A stretch of DNA of 37,861 bases from Verrucomicrobiales bacterium. Its GTDB lineage: Bacteria; Verrucomicrobiota; Verrucomicrobiia; Limisphaerales; JAQGOV01. Both the position numbers and the translations under genes were made by a program. The stretch is from the NCBI GenBank assembly GCA_028293425.1, contig JAQGOV010000461.1:1-37861 (forward strand). The letters are read 5' to 3'. Of this stretch, positions 27,549-37,084 are shown in pieces. Under the pieces are notes generated by a model. That model was not told where the DNA came from. It made no database searches and was given only the letters and a program-made list of their open reading frames with translations. Every line of letters starts with the position of its first letter. The stretch's first letter is position 1.

Positions 27549-28649
27549 TTAGAGATAACGGAGGTACGCCTTCGAGCGCAAACGGGTGATCCAGTTGTGG
27601 TGCAGGCGTGCCCGCTCTTGAGCTACAAGCGTGCCCTCAATTTCCTCGCGTACTTCGGAAATTCCCTTAACGCGTGCCACCTGCTTATTCTCGACCAGCA
27701 TGAGGTAAAATTCCTGAGGAGCCGGGAGATTCGGGGGCGCGTCTTGACCGGCATATTTCTTTTCTTCTACAAAGACGTCCTTTTCCGTATATTTCCGCGA
27801 GGTTGTGAGGATACCATTTTTGTCGTACTGATAGGTCCAGTAAAAACCTTCCTGCCGAGCTACGGCGAGCACGGGGCTGCGCTGGCCAGCATTTAAGGAA
27901 AACGCTACATCGGAAAGCCCCTTGTTGAGTTTGTTACGCTCGACCCAGCCCCAATCACCACCTTCCTGGCGCTGTGAGCCGGTCGAATAAACGGAAGCCA
28001 TCTCGGCAAAAGATGCGCCCTGCTCGACTTTTGCCTGGATTTCCTGTGCGAGCCGCCGGACTTCCTCCACGGACTCAACGGTGGACCGGTTCAGCACAAT
28101 CATGCGCAGCTTCACTTGTTCGCCCATCTTGAAATTGGGGAGATTCGTTGCGTAAAAGCGCTCGATCTTTTGCGGTGAAATAAGAATGGCGGAGGAAACA
28201 TTCTTTTGCCGCATATATTTGATGACGATGTCATCGTGGGTCCGCTTGCGGTAAGTTTCAAAAGTGACTCCCTGCGCCTGAAGCGTCTTAGTCAGGGTAA
28301 CACGATCCCCGAATTTTTTTCGGATATGGTCTTTGATCTCATCGTCGATATAGCTGTCCGGGAGCACACCCCCCGCAGCTTTAAAATCGTCCAGAATCAA
28401 CTGATTCTCGAGCAACTGCTCTAATCCGTCCGAAAACGTTTCCCGCTGTTTCTGGTCGAGCACGGCAGGATTATTTCCATAGGTTCGATAGAGTACGTCC
28501 ACCATCTGAGAGGTGAAATCCTGGACGTCACGAAAGGTGATAATGGAGCCGTTAACAATCGCCGCGATAAAGTTGCGGTTTTCCGTCGCAGCGCGACAAA
28601 CCAGGGCAGCGGAGACCAGCAAAAGGAAAATTAAGCAAAACCGTTTCAT
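27549..28649 (-). CDS. SurA-like periplasmic peptidylprolyl isomerase
   Basis: Signal peptide MKRFCLIFLLLVSAALVCRA; IAAIVNGSIITFRDVQ; SurA-N-like helices; parvulin-like VKLRMIVLNRST...EGGDWGWVERNKLNKGLSDVAFSLNAGQRSPVL. Confidence 0.85.
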   Translation of the reverse strand: MKRFCLIFLLLVSAALVCRAATENRNFIAAIVNGSIITFRDVQDFTSQMVDVLYRTYGNNPAVLDQKQRETFSDGLEQLLENQLILDDFKAAGGVLPDSYIDDEIKDHIRKKFGDRVTLTKTLQAQGVTFETYRKRTHDDIVIKYMRQKNVSSAILISPQKIERFYATNLPNFKMGEQVKLRMIVLNRSTVESVEEVRRLAQEIQAKVEQGASFAEMASVYSTGSQRQEGGDWGWVERNKLNKGLSDVAFSLNAGQRSPVLAVARQEGFYWTYQYDKNGILTTSRKYTEKDVFVEEKKYAGQDAPPNLPAPQEFYLMLVENKQVARVKGISEVREEIEGTLVAQERARLHHNWITRLRSKAYLRYL

Positions 28650-28705
28650 CAACGTTCACGAATGCTAGGGCAGAGGGATGCGACGGTCAAGGGAATGAGC
28701 GGACG

Positions 28706-29182
28706 TCACTGTTCAAAGGCGAAAAGATCCACCATGGGAATCCGGAGTTTCGGCAAAAGCTTTTCTGTAAGAAAATCGCGACTTGCCAGTATTTCCCGTA
28801 AAGAGAGGCCATATTGGGAACCGTGGTAAACCTCCACATTGCCATACCTTGGATCAACCATCCAAAGGCGGGGCATGCGCAGGTCCTCGTAAAGTGACTT
28901 TTTCATGACGGTATCGGCAGAGTGGTCTACATTGTCCACCACCTCGGCAATGAGCCATGGTTTGCCAGTGGCAGTGGTCACCAAAGTGAGATCCGGACGA
29001 ACGAGTGTGCCGGGAGCCAGTTGCACGACCGTGCGAGCCGGAAGCAAACGGGAAGTTGATTGTGGACCAACAATTTGGGCCACGACCTGATGTAGACGTT
29101 CGCAGACGACCTCATGGCGCAGGCCGGGAGGCCGGCGCAAGACAGTTTCTCCAGCTACGATTTCCTCATAGGGATCACTCAT
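28706..29182 (-). CDS. Uma2 (DUF820) family putative endonuclease
   Basis: RPDLTLVTTATGKPWLIAEVVDNVDHSADTVMKKSLYEDLRMPRLWMVDPRYGNVEVYHG matches the Uma2 pattern (PD...E...D...K...VDP...V.VY). Confidence 0.75.
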   Translation of the reverse strand: MSDPYEEIVAGETVLRRPPGLRHEVVCERLHQVVAQIVGPQSTSRLLPARTVVQLAPGTLVRPDLTLVTTATGKPWLIAEVVDNVDHSADTVMKKSLYEDLRMPRLWMVDPRYGNVEVYHGSQYGLSLREILASRDFLTEKLLPKLRIPMVDLFAFEQ

Positions 29183-31881
29183 GAACCGGCCAGAACACTA
29201 CGCAGAAACCGGCCGGTGTGCGAGTGTTTGTTCCGGGCAACAATTTCAGGGGTGCCTTGAGCTACAAGCTGACCGCCGCCGTCGCCGCCTTCCGGTCCCA
29301 AATCAATGACCCAGTCAGCTTCCGCAATAAGGTCAAGGTTATGCTCAATCACCACCACGGAATGGCCGGCATCCACGAGACGTTGAATGATTTCCACCAG
29401 GCGCTTGACGTCCGCCATATGCAAGCCAATGGTTGGCTCTTCCAAAATGAAAAGATTCCGCTTTTCTTTGGAATCAAAAAGGGTCATCTGGGGCTTCAAC
29501 CCGGAAAGCAGGTGGGTGACTAGTTTGACACGCTGCGCTTCACCGCCGCTCAACGTTGGGCTGGTTTGGCCGAGACGCAGGTAAGCCAGGCCGGTATCGT
29601 TGAGCGCTTCCAAGGGCCGCTTGATCTTGGGATAACTCCCAAAGAAGGCCATTGCTTCCTCCACGCTCAAATCGAGCACGTGGGCAATGTTCTTGCCACT
29701 GTATTCAACATCCAGGGTTTCGCGATTGAACCGCGTGCCCAGGCAAGTCTCGCATCGCACGTAAGCCGGAGGCAGGAAGTTCATTTCCAATTTAATGTTC
29801 CCCGCACCTTCGCATTCTGGGCAACGTCCCTGGACGCTGTTAAAGGAAAAGCGGCTGGGTGAATACCCGCGCAAGCGAGCCTCAGGGGTTTGGGCGAACA
29901 GTTGCCGGATATCATCAAACAAGCCCACGTAGGTTGCCGGAGTAGAACGAGGCGTCCTGCCGATGGGAGATTGATCGACTTCGTAAACCGATTGAATGGA
30001 TTCAAACCCTTTAAGGGTGCCAGAATCAGGAGGAGCTGATTTGTCCTTTTTCAAAGCACCCTGGACGGTTGGGAGGAGGCATTCTCGAACAAGGGTGCTT
30101 TTGCCCGAGCCACTAACCCCGGTAACAACCACAAACCGGTTCAAGGGAAACCGAATATTGACCTTCTTGAGGTTATTTATCCTGGCACCGGTCAACGAAA
30201 GGATGCCGTGTCCCTTGCCGGGCCTGTCCACGTTGACCGGCCGCCGCTCTCCACGGGCGGGATATGATTTATGAGAGCGCAGACACTGGCCAGTGATGGA
30301 GTTTTCGTTCTCCATCAGTTCCTTGAGAGTTCCGACTGCCACGACCTGGCCGCCACGAACGCCGGCCCCGGGTCCCAAATCAATGATGTAATCGGCATGA
30401 CGCATCGTTTCCTCGTCATGTTCAACCACCAGCAAGGAATTTCCGCGGGCTTGAAGGGCGTGCAAAGCGCGGAGCAGGTGTTCGTTGTCCCGTGCGTGCA
30501 AACCGATCGTCGGTTCATCCAGAACGTAAAGCACCCCACTGAGATTGGAGCCGAGTTGAGCTGCCAAGCGGATCCGTTGAGCCTCACCGCCGGACAGGGT
30601 TGTGTCACCGCGCCCGAGTTGCAGATAACCAAGACCTACTTCGTTCAGGAACTTCAGGCGCTCACGGATTTCCGGCAGAATATCCCGCGCAATCAACGCC
30701 TCGCGTCCTTTGATCTTCAGGTCTGAAAAAATTCCGGATGCTTCCTCGACTGAAAGGCCTGAAAAGGTATCGATGGTGGGCTGAACTTTGATTTTTCCTT
30801 TGGCAAAGGGCCAGACGTAGCCCGCAAAATCCAATCGGACAGCCCGGGCGATGGAATTCAATCTTGCCCCGTGACATTCCGGGCAGGCTTCTCGCTTGCC
30901 CTCCTGCCAATCGAACCAGGACTCCTCGATGACATCCGCCCGCGCACCGCGTTCTACCTCGGGCAGATAGAAGAGTTCACCAAAGCCACGGCAGGTTCCG
31001 CACCAGCCCTGGGAAGAATTGTAACTGAAAAACTTGGGATCGAGCGGCTGAAAAGAACGTCCGCACTTGGGACAAGAGCGTTCGGTCGAGTGAATGGTGA
31101 CTTGCCCCCGGTTATCCAAGGCGAAGAGTGTTCCCCGCCCTAGCTTCAGTGTTTCATCAACAAGCTGTTGAGGACTTTGTTCGGCTTTGCGGGAGCGCCT
31201 CGCCTTACTTTCGATAACGCCAACCACGATTTCAACATCGTGTTCACGGAAACGGTCCAGGCGAAAGGGGTCGCTGGTTGCATACATTTTGCCATCTGCT
31301 CGAACCTCCGCGTAACCGTGCTTAGCCGCCCATTCCGCCACATCCGTATGAAAACCTTTGCGATTCTTGACCACGGGCGCCAGCAGCACCAGGTCGCCGC
31401 GTTTCTTTAGCTCCATCTGCAGCCGTCGGCCGAGTTCATCGCGGGTTTGGGCTTCAACTGGGATCTGGCAGTCGGGACAATAGGTCGTGCCAAGCCTGGC
31501 AAAGAGGAGACGAAGGAAGTGATAAACCTCCGTCACAGTAGCCACCGTGCTTTTGCCTCCACCGCGGGTCGTGCGCTGTTCGATGCTGACGGTCGGGGGA
31601 ATGCCGGTGATCAGGTCTACGTCCGGCCGGGAAAGCTGTTCCACGAACTGGCGGGCGTAAGTGTTCATGGAATCGAGGAAGCGCCGCTGCCCTTCCGCAA
31701 AAATCAGGTCAAATGCCAGGGTGCTTTTGCCAGAGCCGCTCACCCCGGTGACGACCACAAACTTGTCTCGCGGAATTCGCAGGTTCAGGTTTTTGAGGTT
31801 GTGCTCGCGGGCGCCATAAATGGCGATATCACCGTCGAATTCTGTTTCAATGCCACTGATCACGTCGATTGCTCCAATCAC
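29179..31881 (-). CDS. uvrA: Excinuclease ABC subunit A paralog, downstream copy
   Basis: [88 protein letters not shown]; two Walker A, two LSGGEAQR, four CxxC pairs. GTG start at 31881 overlaps the upstream uvrA stop (GTGA). Confidence 0.94.
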   Translation of the reverse strand: MIGAIDVISGIETEFDGDIAIYGAREHNLKNLNLRIPRDKFVVVTGVSGSGKSTLAFDLIFAEGQRRFLDSMNTYARQFVEQLSRPDVDLITGIPPTVSIEQRTTRGGGKSTVATVTEVYHFLRLLFARLGTTYCPDCQIPVEAQTRDELGRRLQMELKKRGDLVLLAPVVKNRKGFHTDVAEWAAKHGYAEVRADGKMYATSDPFRLDRFREHDVEIVVGVIESKARRSRKAEQSPQQLVDETLKLGRGTLFALDNRGQVTIHSTERSCPKCGRSFQPLDPKFFSYNSSQGWCGTCRGFGELFYLPEVERGARADVIEESWFDWQEGKREACPECHGARLNSIARAVRLDFAGYVWPFAKGKIKVQPTIDTFSGLSVEEASGIFSDLKIKGREALIARDILPEIRERLKFLNEVGLGYLQLGRGDTTLSGGEAQRIRLAAQLGSNLSGVLYVLDEPTIGLHARDNEHLLRALHALQARGNSLLVVEHDEETMRHADYIIDLGPGAGVRGGQVVAVGTLKELMENENSITGQCLRSHKSYPARGERRPVNVDRPGKGHGILSLTGARINNLKKVNIRFPLNRFVVVTGVSGSGKSTLVRECLLPTVQGALKKDKSAPPDSGTLKGFESIQSVYEVDQSPIGRTPRSTPATYVGLFDDIRQLFAQTPEARLRGYSPSRFSFNSVQGRCPECEGAGNIKLEMNFLPPAYVRCETCLGTRFNRETLDVEYSGKNIAHVLDLSVEEAMAFFGSYPKIKRPLEALNDTGLAYLRLGQTSPTLSGGEAQRVKLVTHLLSGLKPQMTLFDSKEKRNLFILEEPTIGLHMADVKRLVEIIQRLVDAGHSVVVIEHNLDLIAEADWVIDLGPEGGDGGGQLVAQGTPEIVARNKHSHTGRFLRSVLAGS

Positions 31882-34800
31882 TTTGTATGGCTCGCCGCGA
31901 GCCGTTTGCCGAAAGCCTGCTGCAAAGCCTGCCCGGTATGGCTTTCTTCGCATTCGGCAACCGCTTCAGGCGGTCCCTGCACCACGATATCTCCACCGCG
32001 CTCGCCCGCTTCCGGCCCCAAATCGATGACCCAGTCCCCGGACCGAATCACATCGAGGTTGTGCTCCACTACGAGCAGCGAGTGGCCTGAATCGACGAGG
32101 CGATGAAATGCTTTCAGCAGAATGCGGACATCCTCGAAGTGCAGCCCCGTAGTGGGTTCATCAAAGACAAACAAGGTAGGCTTAGCTTGCTCGGCCTCGG
32201 CTTTGGCGAATTCCGCCAGGTAGCTTACCAATTTTAACCGCTGGCTCTCACCGCCGGAAAGTGTGTTGATGGGCTGTCCAAGCCGCAGGTACCCGAGGCC
32301 GACCTCCTGCAGCAGCTTGAGACTTTGCAAAGCGCGCCGTCCACACGGAAGATGGAAAAAGGAGAGGAGCCCTTCGATGGCTTCGTTTACCGTAGCATCC
32401 AGAAGATCGGCAATGCTCCACTCACGAACGGACGTGCCGGAGAGCTTTTTCCGGCTTTTGGAGCCATTGGCAGCGGTTGTCCCTGCGACGATCTTTACTT
32501 CCAAAATATGCGGCCGATATCGGCGACCGTTGCAATCGGGGCATCGGATAAAAACGTCGCTCAGGAATTGCATTTCAATTTTCTCGAAACCCGCCCCCCG
32601 GCAACGCTCACATTGCCCCTGGGTGGAATTAAAACTGAATGCGCTCGCGCTCAACCCAAGCTGGCGAGCCAACTCGGTTTGAGCAAACAACTCGCGAACA
32701 TCATCAAAAGCGCCGATGTAGACCACCGGATTCGAACGCGGCGTCTTCCCCAAAGGAGATTGATCCACCAGCACGATTCGACCGAGCTTCTCGCAACCAG
32801 CGATACTGGCGGTTCCGGCCTCGGCTTCCTCCTCCTCGCTGCCACTTTCTGCTTCATCGGCGTCTGCACCGTTGCGGGCTGCTGCTTGGGATGCCTGGGT
32901 TTTCAGCTTTCCTTCGAGGCAAGGAAGAATTATTTCCCGCGCCAAAGTGGTTTTTCCAGAGCCGCTCACGCCGGTGAGGCAGACAAAGCGATTTAAAGGA
33001 ATCTGAACGGTCAGATCCTTCAGATTGTGGAGTGACGCGCCTGAGACAGTTAGCCTCGGGGTGGAATCGTCCACGGGGCGGCGTTCTGGAATTTCAATGG
33101 ATTTGGCGCCACTTAAATATTGCCCGGTCAGGGAAACGCGACATTTGGTTAATTCTTTATAGGGCCCTTGGAACACGATTTGGCCCCCAGCCTCACCTTG
33201 CCCAGGACCGATATCCACAATTTGGTCAGCCGCGCGCATGACGCTCGCTTCGTGCTCTACCACGACCACCGTATTTCCATGGTCTCGGAGGTTTTCCAAA
33301 ATGCGAACGAGCCTGGCTGTGTCGCGCGGATGCAGGCCAACGCTGGGCTCATCGAGCACATATAGGGTGTTCACGAGGCGCGTGCCCAAACAAGTCGTCA
33401 AATTGACACGCTCAGTCTCACCCCCGGAAAGCGACCGCGTAGGACGATCCAAAGTCAAATAACCGAGACCAACATCCACCAGGTAACCCAAGCGGGTTCG
33501 AACTTCGCTCAAGGCGAGGCCAACTGGATCGGAAGGCTTCGAGGAGTGTTTGGTAGCCACGTGCTGAATAAATTCCAAAGCGCGTTCCACCGGGAGTTGG
33601 TAGAATTGAGCGAGGGTCATCAGATGCCCCTGGGCGTCCTTGACCTTGAACAGCAACGCATCGGGCTGAAGACGGTTACCTGCGCAAGCGGCACAAGTCG
33701 TGTACGAGCGGTACCTTGAAAGCAGCACCCGTACGTGCATTTTATAGGCCTTGGACTCGAGCCAGCGGAAATACCCCTTGATTCCGTACCAGGCGCGAGG
33801 CCACTGGTGTTCCTCATCTTTTCCATAGTCCGGTTCACCGTTGATCACCCAGTCCTGCCATTTTGGAGAAAGCTTCTCGAACGGGACATTGGTTGGAACC
33901 TCATGATGTCGGCAGGCCCGGAGAAGGTCCGCCTGGCTTTCGGCTCCCTGACCTGTTTGCCAAGGCCTTACCGCCCCGCCAGCCAAGGTTTTGGATCGGT
34001 CGGGGAGTGCCAGGTTGTAATTGATGGTGATGGTTCTGCCAAAGCCGCGGCAGGTTGGGCAGGCCCCAACTGGATGATTAAAGCTGAAGAGGGCCGATGC
34101 CGGCTCCCGGTATTGAATGTCGCAGGCAGCGCAATGAAAGTGATTCGAAAAGAAGCGAGGGTTGCCAATTTTTGCGGCGGGCTGCCCTGGTGCCGCAGTG
34201 ATCGAAAAGACGGTGATTTTGCCTTTTCCAAAGTGATAAGCTTGCTCACAGGCTTCGCAGAAGCGAGCCCGAATGTTCTCGGTTAGCTTCACTCGGTCCT
34301 GAACCACAACCAAAGATTTGGCAGAAAACTTCTGCAGGAGCTGCCCGGCTTCCTCGACCCGGACAATTTCGCTGTTTATCAGCAAACGTTGATAACCTTG
34401 GCGTGCCAGCAGCGCCAAAGACTCCTGCACACTCAGCTTTTCCGAAAGAGGCAGCTCAAATGTGATCAGCACCTCCTCGGCCGAAGGCTCAGCCTTGTAC
34501 GGGACTAATGCTTCGGCGAGAATGAGGGGCTCTTCTGCTTGAAGACCAGCCAGCCGGTTTGATGAGCCTTTCCTGAGGTTCGGGCGGCCTCGGCCATTGC
34601 CGTTTGTGTGACTGCCTCCGCCGTTTACCTGCGCTTCGATGCCTGCAGGCTTTCCGCGAAGAGAGTCCCAAACAAGGCGGGGCGAATCCTTCTGCACAAG
34701 CTCTCCGCAACCGCGGCAATAAAGCCCGGCTAAATGCGGCCAGAGAAGCTTCATGTACTCGCAGAGCTCAGTCATTGTGCCGACCGTGGAACGAGTGGTT

Positions 34801-35095
34801 TTGACCGAGTTCCGCTGTTCGATGGCGATGGCGGGCGGAATGCCCTCAATTCGATCCACCTGGGGTTTGTCCATGCGGTCGAAAAATTGCCGGGCATACG
34901 GCGAAAACGTTTCGATGTAGCGGCGCTGGCCTTCGGCGAAAAGGGTATCAAATGCGAGCGAGCTTTTTCCCGAGCCGCTCAATCCTGTAATAACAATGAG
35001 TTTCCGGAGTGGGAGATCCAGGTCGAAGTTCTTCAGGTTATTATGCCTCACTCCACGTAAACGAATAGCAGGAGGACGGGCAGAGCTCTTAGTCA
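31878..35095 (-). CDS. uvrA: Excinuclease ABC subunit A paralog, upstream copy
   Basis: IRLRGVRHNNLKNFDLDLPLRKLIVITGLSGSGKSSLAFDTLFAEGQRRYIETFSPYARQFFDRMDKPQVDRIEGIPPAIAIEQRNSVKTTRSTVGT; LSGGETERVNL and LSGGESQRLKL; ends ESHTGQALQQ... Likely start is ATG (MTKSSARPPAIRLRG) at ~35095; the track extends to 35150. Confidence 0.93.
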
Positions 35096-35230
35096 TGCGT
35101 GCGTGAATGTAGCGGCGGAGATCCCGCTGAGCAAGGGGCGGACCCCTCACTTTTTTGCAAATGGCTGCGCAAACAGTGGAGATCGAGTCCTTCCTTGTCG
35201 CCCGATCAGTTTCTGTTAGGCTGGCGCTGC

Positions 35231-36289
35231 ATGTTTCGATCGAGCGTAACCGTGTGTGTGCTTTTGCTCTGCGCCTGGCCTTCGCTGGCCGCCCAGAAAG
35301 TCTTTGATTTCGGCGATTACAAACAAAATGAGGTTCCGGCGGGCTTTAAAAGCACCGTTTTAGGCGCCGGCAAACCCGGGGAATGGAAAATCCTGTTGGA
35401 TGACGCTCCAACCCCGTTCGAGCCCGTATCGCCCAAAGCTGTTTCCATCAACAAACGGCGCGTGCTCGCCCAGGTTGCGCGGGAGAAGCTCGATGAGCAT
35501 TATCCGCTGTTTATTTACCAGGAGGAGGATTTCGAGGATTTTGTCGTCACCACCCAATTCAAAATGGTGGAAGGCGAGCAGGAACAGATGGCCGGAATCG
35601 CCTTCCGCATCCAGGACGAGCGAAATTTTTTCTATGTGCGAGCCAGTGCCCTGGGGAAATCCATCGCATTCTTCCCGGTGGTCAGCGGAGTATTACAGAA
35701 TCCGGTGCTGGTGAAATACGATTTTGAAAAGGGGAAGTGGTACGAGCTGCTGATTGAATGCAAAGCCGCAAAAATTCGGGTCCAGGTAGACGGGAAGGAC
35801 GTGTTTCCTTTATTTGAAAATCACTCATTCCGCGGTGGCAAAATAGGGTTCTGGACAAAGTCCGACTCGGTGAGTTACTTCGCCGACACCAAAATTACCT
35901 ATACACCGAAGGAAGTATTCGCTCAAAAGCTTGTAAATGAGGCGATCAAGAACTATCCACGGCTCCTTGCACTGAAAATGTTCGCTGTACCCGTCGGAAA
36001 AACGAATGTGCAGATGGTGGCCAGCCTTGACCCCAAAGAAATCGGCTCGCCCGCGAGCGACGCCGAGAAGGACACCATTGCCCGCGGCCTAATTTATTAC
36101 GGCAAAGGCAAGGACAAGGTTGTTATTACGCTGCCGCTCCATGACAGCAATGGGGAATCGGTAGCGGCGGTGGAACTTCACATGAAGTCTTTTCCTGGTC
36201 AGACGGAAAAAAATGCCTTGGTCCGAGCGTTGCCGATCGTCAAGGACATGGAAAAGAGAGTTCAGTCCCTGGCGGATCTCACTCAATAG
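35231..36289 (+). CDS. Secreted protein with a LamG/ConA-like (DUF1080-like) domain and a C-terminal cache-like region
   Basis: Signal peptide MFRSSVTVCVLLLCAWPSLAA; beta-rich YQEEDFEDFVVTTQFKMVEGEQEQMAGIAFRIQDERNFFYVRASALGKSIAFF...VDGKDVFPLFENHSFRGGKIGFWTKSDSVSYFADTKITY. Confidence 0.7.
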   Translation: MFRSSVTVCVLLLCAWPSLAAQKVFDFGDYKQNEVPAGFKSTVLGAGKPGEWKILLDDAPTPFEPVSPKAVSINKRRVLAQVAREKLDEHYPLFIYQEEDFEDFVVTTQFKMVEGEQEQMAGIAFRIQDERNFFYVRASALGKSIAFFPVVSGVLQNPVLVKYDFEKGKWYELLIECKAAKIRVQVDGKDVFPLFENHSFRGGKIGFWTKSDSVSYFADTKITYTPKEVFAQKLVNEAIKNYPRLLALKMFAVPVGKTNVQMVASLDPKEIGSPASDAEKDTIARGLIYYGKGKDKVVITLPLHDSNGESVAAVELHMKSFPGQTEKNALVRALPIVKDMEKRVQSLADLTQ

Positions 36290-36418
36290 TTCCTCAGCCG
36301 GTTCGCCTCTCGTGATGGTTTGCAGAGCGGGTAGGCTAGCTCAAGGACCTCTGGATAAGATCGAATGATGCGCCAACTCAATGAGTTGCAAACTATTTGA
36401 AACTGACCGGGTGCACTG

Positions 36419-36451
36419 TTGAGCAGCGCGGGCCCCCGCAGCGCCGCTCAA
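36419..36451. repeat. GC-rich inverted repeat (hairpin)
   Basis: TTGAGC-A-GCGC...GCGC-C-GCTCAA in the 36290-36544 intergenic region; no T-tract on either side. Confidence 0.6.
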
Positions 36452-36544
36452 TCAATCAAAACTTCACCTCAGCTTCTTCAGCAAAAGTAGAACAATTTTT
36501 CCGTAGCATTAGATTTGGGCCGAAAGTTGCTAAATTCGGTTTCC

Positions 36545-37084
36545 ATGAAGAGAGCAGTCTTTATTGAACGGGATGCGATCCTAAATGAAGTTCGCGTGGG
36601 ACCAAAGCAACAAGTACCGCCCCTGACCCTGGAAGAGTTCAAGATCAACAAGGCCGCGGAGCCGGTGTTGCAGAAACTGAAAATCGCTGGTTTCGTTCTG
36701 ATCGCTACCACCCATCAACCTGGGCTTTCACGAGGCTACCAATCAAGGCGAGAGCTGGATCGCATGCACGACCTGCTGCGCCGGACTTTACCCCTCGACG
36801 ATATCATGCTGTGCCCTCATGACGAAGACGACCATTGTCCCTGCCGGCACCCGCGTCCAGGTCTAATGATTGAGGCTGCGTTTAAGTGGCAACTGAACCT
36901 CGATCATTCATTTGTGATTAGCGACAAATGGCAAGATGCCGAAGCCGCCCGTACGTCCGGATGCACCTCTGTGCAGTTAAAATCTCCCTGGAATGGCCAA
37001 GTACACCACGATTTTATTCTCCCCGACCTCGAGACTATCGTGGAGAAAATACTCCGTCTAAAACAGCAGGTCGAAGTACTTTAA
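36545..37084 (+). CDS. GmhB-like HAD-family protein with altered catalytic motifs
   Basis: MKRAVFIERDAILNE (canonical FLDRDGVIN), IATTHQPGLSRG (TNQSGIARG), CPHDEDDHCPCRHPRPGLM (CPH...CxCRKPxPGM), VISDKWQDAEAARTSG (VGDxxxDxxAAxxAG). Confidence 0.85.
   Translation: MKRAVFIERDAILNEVRVGPKQQVPPLTLEEFKINKAAEPVLQKLKIAGFVLIATTHQPGLSRGYQSRRELDRMHDLLRRTLPLDDIMLCPHDEDDHCPCRHPRPGLMIEAAFKWQLNLDHSFVISDKWQDAEAARTSGCTSVQLKSPWNGQVHHDFILPDLETIVEKILRLKQQVEVL

Noticed and set aside
31878-31953. Programmed frameshift joining the two uvrA ORFs
   Set aside because: No slippery heptamer or downstream pseudoknot seen, the upstream ORF has a complete UvrA C-terminus, and a GTGA restart explains the junction.
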